Shown piece by piece: positions 38,696-45,449 of a stretch of DNA of 45,449 bases. The notes beneath the pieces are model-generated. The model saw only the letters and a list, made by a program, of their open reading frames with translations. It was not told the origin of the DNA and did not search any database. The stretch is from Bacteroidota bacterium (GTDB taxonomy: Bacteria; Bacteroidota; Ignavibacteria; Ignavibacteriales; Melioribacteraceae), in assembly GCA_021801605.1 (NCBI GenBank), contig JAJYXU010000105.1, forward strand, positions 1-45,449, in the 5' to 3' direction. Within the stretch, counting starts at the first letter, position 1. Every line of letters begins with the position of its first letter. A program made the translations under genes and the position numbers.

Positions 38696-39247
38696 ATGAA
38701 AGAAAAACGAATTTACTTAACCGGATTTATGACAAGCGGTAAAAGTACGATTGGACCAATCTTAGCAAACGTGCTGGGACTGGAATTTTTTGATCTTGAC
38801 AAGGTAATTGAGAGTAAAGAGAGACAAACGATTGTAGAAATATTTGAAAAGAAAGGAGAAGCATATTTCCGGGAAATTGAATTTGGAGTATTGCAAAATC
38901 TTTCTGAGCGGGCAGGTGTTGTAATCTCTCTTGGTGGAGGAACTCTAACCAGTCAAACAAATTTTGATCTTTTGAAATCGACCGGGAAAATAATTTATCT
39001 CAAAGTTTCACCAAATAATTTATATAAAAGATTGAAAAATAAAATCGACCGCCCGCTGTTTCGCGATCTAGTACTTGGAGAAAAAAATGAGGAAGATTTT
39101 TTAGAAAGAATAAAAGAACTTCTCGAAAAAAGGCGTTTGTATTATGAAAAGGCGGATTTAATTATAAATACAGATTTACAACCTCTTGGAAGAACAGTTG
39201 ATAAAATTGCAAAAAGGATTTCGGTACTAATAAATGAAAAAGATTGA
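38696..39247 (+). CDS. aroK: Shikimate kinase
   Basis: IYLTGFMTSGKSTIGPILA, FFDLDKVIE, EAYFREIE, VISLGGGT. Confidence 0.94.
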   Translation: MKEKRIYLTGFMTSGKSTIGPILANVLGLEFFDLDKVIESKERQTIVEIFEKKGEAYFREIEFGVLQNLSERAGVVISLGGGTLTSQTNFDLLKSTGKIIYLKVSPNNLYKRLKNKIDRPLFRDLVLGEKNEEDFLERIKELLEKRRLYYEKADLIINTDLQPLGRTVDKIAKRISVLINEKD

Positions 39248-40331
39248 AATAAATATTCCCGGTAAAGAATACCCGGTTTACATTGGAATTAATATTTTTG
39301 ATTCGCTCGATAAAATAATCCGCTCAAAAAAATTATTTAGAAATTTGTTCTTGGTAATTGACCGGAATGTGATGAATCTTCATCGCGAGGATATAAAAAG
39401 ATTTACTTCAAATTTTTCGGGTAAAGTATCTGTACACGAATTTGCCGCGAGTGAAGTCGAGAAAAATTTTGTTTCTCTATCAAAATTAGTAGATGATCTT
39501 ATTACAAAAGGTTTCGGCAGAGACACCCTTATTATTGCTGTTGGCGGAGGAATTACCGGAGACATTGCCGGTTTTGCCGCAGCTACATTTATGCGTGGTG
39601 TCAAATTTATTCAGGTGCCTACTACACTTCTTGCCGCAGTGGATAGTTCAATTGGCGGAAAAACCGGAATCAATTCCGGCGATACCAAAAATACTGTTGG
39701 AGCGATATACCAGCCGGAGTTTGTATTAATAGATACCGAATTTTTGAAAACATTGCCAGAAGAGGAAATCATTTGTGGTGTTGGCGAAATTGTGAAGTAT
39801 GCTTTTCTAATTGATCCAAAATTTTTCCTCACATGTAAAAATTATTTGCCAAAACTTCTTAAAACAGATTCAGCAGTAGCTTTGAAAATTATTGATACGT
39901 GTATTAGTTTCAAAGGAGACGTTGTTTCTGAAGATGAAAAAGAAAACGGTCTGAGAAAGATTTTGAATCTTGGACATACATTTGCGCATGCGGTTGAAAT
40001 TGAGCAAAATTTTAAGATTAAGCACGGGCAGGCAGTTATAATTGGATTAGTATGCGCTCTTGATCTTTCTAAACGTATCGGATTGTTGGATGAAAAACTT
40101 TTTAACGAATATTTAAAACTTCCCCTGATGCTTAAAGACAAAATTGTTTTAAGAAAATTTGATACTGCACGTATTTATGAAATTATGAAACGTGATAAGA
40201 AAGGACGCGATCACAAAATAAAATTTGTGCTGCTGCACGATGTAGGAAATGTTGTGGTTGATGTTGAAGTTTGCGAGAGCGATGTAACTCAATCTATACA
40301 ACAGGGAATGAATTATTTTATTCAACAGTAA
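39234..40331 (+). CDS. aroB: 3-dehydroquinate synthase
   Basis: VGGGITGDIAGFAAATFMRGVKFIQVPTTLLAAVDSSIGGKTGIN; LNLGHTFAHAVE. Confidence 0.96.
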   Translation: MKKIEINIPGKEYPVYIGINIFDSLDKIIRSKKLFRNLFLVIDRNVMNLHREDIKRFTSNFSGKVSVHEFAASEVEKNFVSLSKLVDDLITKGFGRDTLIIAVGGGITGDIAGFAAATFMRGVKFIQVPTTLLAAVDSSIGGKTGINSGDTKNTVGAIYQPEFVLIDTEFLKTLPEEEIICGVGEIVKYAFLIDPKFFLTCKNYLPKLLKTDSAVALKIIDTCISFKGDVVSEDEKENGLRKILNLGHTFAHAVEIEQNFKIKHGQAVIIGLVCALDLSKRIGLLDEKLFNEYLKLPLMLKDKIVLRKFDTARIYEIMKRDKKGRDHKIKFVLLHDVGNVVVDVEVCESDVTQSIQQGMNYFIQQ

Positions 40332-40348
40332 TCGTTTGGGAACAACTG

Positions 40349-42061
40349 ATGAAGATAAAATCGTTTCTGGTTTTTGCAGTATTCCTAATCTTTACTGGTA
40401 ATGTATTCTCACAAATCGAAAGAGAAACTCGTGCGGTTTGGGTTGCTACAAATTTTAGATTAGATTGGCCTCCTCAGACATTTGACCAGGAAAAACAGAA
40501 ACGTGCGCTCATCGAAATTTTAGATAACATCAAGTCCAAAAATCTAAACACAGTTTATTTTCAAGTCGGCAGCAACGGTACAGTATTATTCAAATCTTCA
40601 TTCGAACCTTTTTCTCCTTATATAACCGGAGAGGTTGACGGAGCCGCATCATACGACCCACTTCAATTTGCGGTTGAACAAGCGCACAAGCGCGGCTTGG
40701 AAATTCACGCTTGGGTTAATGTTGTTAAATGCTTCAGCGGAACTGAGTCAAACATTTTAAACAATCCAAATCATATTTTTAAAAGAAAACCTGAATGGAT
40801 TGTTGAAGACATTCGAGACGGGCAAAAAAGTTTATGGCTCGATCCCGGTCTTCCTGAAGTGCGCGAATATATCTCTGAAATGATTGCCGAGATGGTTGAG
40901 AATTATGATATTGACGGCGTTCATCTGGATTACATTCGTTATCCCGGTAAAAATTTTGAAGATGAATTTTCTTACAGCGTTCATGGAACCGGTCTATCGC
41001 GCGATGAATACCGCAGAAAAAATATTACAGATCTTGTTGAACTGATCAGCAAAAAAATCAAAGCGGTTAAACATTACATCAAACTTGGCGTGGCTCCGAT
41101 CGGTATTTATAAAAATCAAAAAGGTTCAAACGGTTGGGAAGGATACACGGAAGTGTATCAGGATTCGCGTGAGTGGCTGAAGCGCGGAATAATTGATTAC
41201 GTTGCGCCGCAAATTTACTGGGGCTTCAATGATAACCCGCGGTTTGGTGCTGTTGCAAAAGATTGGGTGGAAAATTCTTATGGGCGGAGTGTTGTGCTTG
41301 GTATTGGAGCTTACAAACCAAGCGTTAAACCGGATATGGATCAAATGATACAGTATGCGCGTTCAATCAATGCAGACGGCGTATCATTCTTCCGTTACGA
41401 AAATATTAAAGAGACGGAATTCAACCCGTTCCAATATAAAACTTATCCGGCTGTAATGGCATGGCTGGATGGAATTTATCCCGAACCGCCTGCAAATCTC
41501 AAGTACATGAAAAATGAATCAGCACAAAATTTATTTTCACTGAGCTGGGATTATCAAAAAATGAAATCGGGAAACGACAGCATTAGATATTTCGCTTTGT
41601 ACAATCTCCCTAATTCCAATTCAGAATTGCTTGCAGATTATCTGTTTGATGTCATTCCAGCCGATAGATATTCCGTTACACTTGCTATTGATAAACCGAA
41701 ACGCGTGAATTATTATTTTACATTGAAATCCGTAAGCAAATTGTGGAATGAAAGCATTGAATCATCGAACGTGATCTCAATTAAATTTCCGCAATTGATT
41801 GCGCTTGCAGAAGTTGACAACATACTGAGCAAACCAGTATTAATTAAAGAGGTGAATCGGAAATCAACTATTCTTCTTTATTCAAAAGAGAAAGAGAAAA
41901 TTGAGATTACCGGTATAAAAGAAAAAGTGAATGATATTCTACTTTCGGGAAACATATTGCCCGGTAAAAATGTATTATCGCTTGGAAATGATTTATCCGG
42001 TTACCGTTCAATAAAAATTTCATTTAAGTCGTCCCATAGAGAAGTTGAGTTAAAGCTATAA
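40349..42061 (+). CDS. Family 10 glycosylhydrolase-like (DUF187) protein
   Basis: Signal peptide; RAVWVATNFRLDWP, HAWVNVVK, LDPGLPEVREYI, DGVHLDYIRYPG, APQIYWGFN. Confidence 0.9.
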   Translation: MKIKSFLVFAVFLIFTGNVFSQIERETRAVWVATNFRLDWPPQTFDQEKQKRALIEILDNIKSKNLNTVYFQVGSNGTVLFKSSFEPFSPYITGEVDGAASYDPLQFAVEQAHKRGLEIHAWVNVVKCFSGTESNILNNPNHIFKRKPEWIVEDIRDGQKSLWLDPGLPEVREYISEMIAEMVENYDIDGVHLDYIRYPGKNFEDEFSYSVHGTGLSRDEYRRKNITDLVELISKKIKAVKHYIKLGVAPIGIYKNQKGSNGWEGYTEVYQDSREWLKRGIIDYVAPQIYWGFNDNPRFGAVAKDWVENSYGRSVVLGIGAYKPSVKPDMDQMIQYARSINADGVSFFRYENIKETEFNPFQYKTYPAVMAWLDGIYPEPPANLKYMKNESAQNLFSLSWDYQKMKSGNDSIRYFALYNLPNSNSELLADYLFDVIPADRYSVTLAIDKPKRVNYYFTLKSVSKLWNESIESSNVISIKFPQLIALAEVDNILSKPVLIKEVNRKSTILLYSKEKEKIEITGIKEKVNDILLSGNILPGKNVLSLGNDLSGYRSIKISFKSSHREVELKL

Positions 42062-42155
42062 TGCATAAATATTCTTAAATTATTTCTGTGTCTTTGTTTG
42101 AAAAAAGATTCCGTTTAGAATACATAGAATTTCAAAATAAAAATCAAAACCGACT

Positions 42156-42707
42156 ATGGCTAAGAAAAAAAATCAACCAAGAAAAAATCTATTGATGCAG
42201 ATTGGAGTTGTTATTCTTCTGATTGCATTTGTCGCATATTTTATTTTATCTAACGTATTGGTTAGAAATGAAACATCAAACAAAGATCTGGATAAAGCAG
42301 TGGGCACTAAAACGGCATTCTCGTTCGTAAAGGAAGGTGAATTATTATTCACCAATTCAAAAGGCGATACCATTACCAAAATTGATATTGAAATTGCCGA
42401 TGATTCTGCAAAGCGAGAAACCGGTTTAATGTACCGTGATAAAATGGATGAGAACCAGGGGATGCTTTTCATTTTTGATTCCGAAGAGTTGCAGGCATTC
42501 TGGATGAAAAACACAATCCTTCCGCTCGATATCATCTTCGTAAACGCTAAAATGGAAATTGTAAAGATTCAGAAGAATGCGGAGCCGTACTCAGAAAAAT
42601 CGTTACCCTCAATAAAACCCGCTCAGTATGTTGTTGAAGTTAATGCCGGCTACTGCGAAAGACATGGAGTGAAAGAGGGCGATAAGATTGCGTGGAGAAA
42701 GGAATAA
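42156..42707 (+). CDS. DUF192 domain-containing protein
   Basis: N-terminal TM; ETGLMYRDKMDENQGMLFIFDSEELQAFWMKNTILPLDIIFVNA. Confidence 0.92.
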   Translation: MAKKKNQPRKNLLMQIGVVILLIAFVAYFILSNVLVRNETSNKDLDKAVGTKTAFSFVKEGELLFTNSKGDTITKIDIEIADDSAKRETGLMYRDKMDENQGMLFIFDSEELQAFWMKNTILPLDIIFVNAKMEIVKIQKNAEPYSEKSLPSIKPAQYVVEVNAGYCERHGVKEGDKIAWRKE

Positions 42708-42747
42708 TTTATGTGAAAGATGAAACGGAAGACGTGAACGGTGAAAA

Positions 42748-42775
42748 GCAAGAAGCTAGAGGTTTTACTTCTCGC
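42748..42775 (-). terminator. Possible terminator hairpin overlapping the end of the T9SS gene
   Basis: Minus strand: GCGAGAAG...CTTCTTGC followed by TTTTC. Confidence 0.45.
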
Positions 42776-45075
42776 TATTTGAGTAACAACATTTTTTTGC
42801 CAGCAGTATAATTGCCAGCTCTTAGAATATAAAAATAAACACCGCTTGGTAGAGCGATTCGGTGAATCGCTCCTACATTAAACATAACAGAATAATTTCC
42901 TGGTGGTTGTTCTTCATTTACAAGTGTTGCAACTTCCCCTCCAAGTACATCAAAAACTTTTAAAATAACATGTTGTAAAGACGGAACATGTCCCGTCTCT
43001 ACTGATGGAATTGTATATGAAATTGTTGTTGATGGATTGAAAGGATTGGGATAATTCTGACTGAGCGAAAATTCTTTTGGCAAATCGATGTCTCGAACAT
43101 CTGTCACTGTAACACTTGCCTCGTTGCTGTATCCTGATCCCGCAACATCGGTGTATGCCTTAATTCTATAACTATATGTATAACCCTCTGCGACTTTATT
43201 ATCAATATATAACGTTTCAATAGTGTGCACAGTATCAATCACAGTATAGTTGTTATTATTTATTTTTCTCTCAACGATAAAACCAAATTCACCATTTGAG
43301 TTATCGCGCCATGTTAGTTTTACTTCTTTAGAATTTGTTAGCATTGCAGTTAGTTGATCCGGCTGCGGAATAATCGTAACGAAATTCCAGACATCGGACA
43401 TCTGGCTTGTGCCTGCCGTGTTCTTGGCTCTTATCCGCCAATAATATCTCTTGCCATGATTTACTAATGTTATTTGTTTAACAGTATCCGTCAAAACGGA
43501 ATCACTAACCAATACTTGATTGAATGCTACATCACTCGCTATTTCACATCGATAGCTATCCGCATACGTTGTTTTATGCCACATCAAGTTTAATTGAGTC
43601 TGCAAATTATTTTGACCGTTAGACGGGTAAACAAGTGTTGGCTTATTCGGCACAGTTGCAACTTCTTCAACGTAGATTGGAACGGAAGAAAGTGCTAAAG
43701 TTACCTGCCCATTCGTAACGGACGCAGTTGAAGTGTTGAATGTCGGATTACCGGAATTATCAAGTATAACACTTCCGTTTCCGTCAAGCTGAGGAACACC
43801 TTTTGTAGTTTTCACACTAGCAGTAGAAATACCGGATAAAGTAACATTCCCGTTTGCATCGTCCCACAAAAGATAAATCGGTTTTCCTGCTGCTGTGAAT
43901 TTGAAATTCCCTGAAGTTTGGTACTGTCCGGACTCAGCGTATGCATTCTGTAATGCTGAAGAATAAGCGTCAATTTTATCCGCCATGAGCTTGTGTGAAT
44001 AGTACACCGCTTTTTTAGTTGTCTTGTCTATATTTACGAATGCAACCTTGCTTCTCCAATCCGTTTGATCGGAATAATAGAATACCCAGAATAATTTAGA
44101 GACACCGTTCGCAAGCGCATAAGAAGCTTGCTTAATCCACCATCCCGCCTGATATGTTGTAGATTGGTTGGGCCATGTTGTTCCATCCAAATTGGAAGCG
44201 GTACCTGAGTATGTGCCTGTTTCTGTAAGCCAAATTTCTTTTCCCGACAAACCATACACAGATAAAAGCTGCTTCCAGTAGTCAATATAAACTGAAATAT
44301 CCTGTGAATATTCACCGACAAAAAAGTGGAAATTAAAAATGTCGAAATAGCTTCCGGCGTTTGAGCGATTTAAAGCTCCTTTCCAAAATGAATCTACTTG
44401 ATTTAGAAATCCACGCGAGTCATATATTGGCGTTGCGCCTGCAATAACTATCTTGACATTGGGATAAACAATTTTTGCGGTATCACGAGCAGCCTTAACA
44501 GTCTCCATAAAATCATTATACGTTCCCGGTGCATCCCCGAAAGTTTGTAACTCAGGCTCGTTACCTATTTCATAGTACCTGATAGGATATAAAAGTCCCG
44601 GCATATCATTGACACCGTCGCCGTCATATCGTTCAACTAGTTTTGCTATGAAACGTTTAAATGCAGTCATGTTGTTCGGCTTATCGTAATTCATATCGTT
44701 CTTACCGGGCTGATCCCACTGAGCGAACGGGTGAACAAGAACGAGCAATTGCAGACCTTCAGCTTGGATCCTATTTACAAATGCATCCGGCTTAGACCAA
44801 TCGTAAGTTCCTTGAACCGCCTCAACAACGTTCCATCTAAATTGTCCGCCGGTAGGACTAAGAGTTCTGTTCCATGCCATGTTCATGTTTCTCAAACCGG
44901 AAGCTTCCCATCTGTAGGCGTTGTCCAATTGCTGTGGTGTAAGAAGAAAGAAATCAGCAGTCTCAAATCCATCTACACCAAAGTGTGATGATTCGGAAGG
45001 AGTCCATGTCTGAGCAATCGAATTCAAAGCTAAAAAAGTAAAGACAATGAAAAATAACAATCTCAATCTTTTCAT
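42775..45075 (-). CDS. Clan GH-A glycoside hydrolase-like protein with fibronectin-type modules and T9SS type A C-terminal sorting domain
   Basis: Signal peptide; YYEIGNEPEL and IWLTETGTY; FnIII-like modules; SQNYPNPFNPSTTISYTIP...LPSGVYFYILRAGNYTAGKKMLLLK. Confidence 0.88.
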   Translation of the reverse strand: MKRLRLLFFIVFTFLALNSIAQTWTPSESSHFGVDGFETADFFLLTPQQLDNAYRWEASGLRNMNMAWNRTLSPTGGQFRWNVVEAVQGTYDWSKPDAFVNRIQAEGLQLLVLVHPFAQWDQPGKNDMNYDKPNNMTAFKRFIAKLVERYDGDGVNDMPGLLYPIRYYEIGNEPELQTFGDAPGTYNDFMETVKAARDTAKIVYPNVKIVIAGATPIYDSRGFLNQVDSFWKGALNRSNAGSYFDIFNFHFFVGEYSQDISVYIDYWKQLLSVYGLSGKEIWLTETGTYSGTASNLDGTTWPNQSTTYQAGWWIKQASYALANGVSKLFWVFYYSDQTDWRSKVAFVNIDKTTKKAVYYSHKLMADKIDAYSSALQNAYAESGQYQTSGNFKFTAAGKPIYLLWDDANGNVTLSGISTASVKTTKGVPQLDGNGSVILDNSGNPTFNTSTASVTNGQVTLALSSVPIYVEEVATVPNKPTLVYPSNGQNNLQTQLNLMWHKTTYADSYRCEIASDVAFNQVLVSDSVLTDTVKQITLVNHGKRYYWRIRAKNTAGTSQMSDVWNFVTIIPQPDQLTAMLTNSKEVKLTWRDNSNGEFGFIVERKINNNNYTVIDTVHTIETLYIDNKVAEGYTYSYRIKAYTDVAGSGYSNEASVTVTDVRDIDLPKEFSLSQNYPNPFNPSTTISYTIPSVETGHVPSLQHVILKVFDVLGGEVATLVNEEQPPGNYSVMFNVGAIHRIALPSGVYFYILRAGNYTAGKKMLLLK
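42849..42876. repeat. 28-nt palindromic repeat inside CDS (type gtagagcgattcggtgaatcgctcctac)
   Basis: Near-perfect inverted repeat; encodes VGAIHRIAL on the minus strand. Confidence 0.8.
42975..43002. repeat. 28-nt palindromic repeat inside CDS (type gtaaagacggaacatgtcccgtctctac)
   Basis: 17-nt overlapping arms with 2 mismatches; encodes VETGHVPSLQ on the minus strand. Confidence 0.8.
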
Positions 45076-45369
45076 TTCGTTACCTCCGATCCTTAGCGTT
45101 ATAGCGCCTAGAATGAAAGGAAGGAACAGCTAACTTGCCAACCGTTTTATACTGCAGGTATTTAGACCGAGGTGCTAAAACGCAAAGAATTATTTGAGTA
45201 ATATATTTTATATAACATATTAAGAGAAATCATTTTGTAACTCTAAGATGAAGACTCAAACAATTTCATTTTATCAACAATTGAGGTTTTTCACAGTGAG
45301 AAAAGGTTTTTGATTTCTAATCGAGACCTCTGAAAAATAGAATTGTACAGGACTGCAACATTTTTAATA

Positions 45370-45449
45370 GCACACAGATGACGCAGATTTGGCAGATTTT
45401 CGCGGATTAAATCTGCGTTAATCCGTTTAATCTGTGTCATCTGCGTTCT
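45370..45449. repeat. agcacacagatgacgcagattt...aatctgtgtcatctgcgt inverted/dispersed repeat, truncated by window end
   Basis: Inverted ends; shares gcacacagat with 14903-14984 and aatctgtttaatctgtg-like core with 23371-23395. Confidence 0.6.

Noticed and set aside
42700-42760. gtgaaagatgaaacggaagacgtgaacggtgaaaagcaag as a coding extension
   Set aside because: Looks like low-complexity intergenic repeat after the DUF192 stop; not a coding frame.

Overview
AT-rich bacterial chromosomal window. The T9SS C-terminal sorting domain, the S46 peptidase pair and the repeat landscape suggest Bacteroidota/Ignavibacteria-type DNA; this assignment is an inference. About 35 protein-coding genes are supported. 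They include an S9 peptidase, a GNAT-nitrilase fusion, NUDIX hydrolase, murI, glnD, a tyrosine phenol-lyase-type beta-eliminating lyase, queF and queC, an MFS transporter, a YciO/Sua5 protein, an SDR, an HD protein, SixA, a cysteine hydrolase, a C39-like peptidase, an ATP-grasp ligase, cobO, tandem S46 peptidases, YceI/MarR, phosphomannomutase, a class V aminotransferase, an SSS symporter, PpiD/SurA-like PPIase, aroK-aroB, a GH10-like hydrolase, DUF192 and a T9SS-sorted glycoside hydrolase. No rRNA, tRNA or CRISPR was seen. The observations most worth follow-up are: (1) a Type II R-M cassette (HTH-methyltransferase, TdeIII-like endonuclease, small ORF) embedded between queC and queF with ATGA-type overlaps; (2) two different 28-nt palindromes sitting in frame inside the T9SS sorting domain of one gene; (3) MITE-like elements sharing GTCTCAnAAGTAA terminal inverted repeats but carrying different internal repeats; (4) a lipocalin pseudogene with three frameshifts; (5) a cysteine-rich zinc-ribbon ORF with a strong SD but no ATG/GTG/TTG start; (6) a long G.U-rich hairpin at 31515-31572. 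All family calls were made by reading the sequence; no searches were run.
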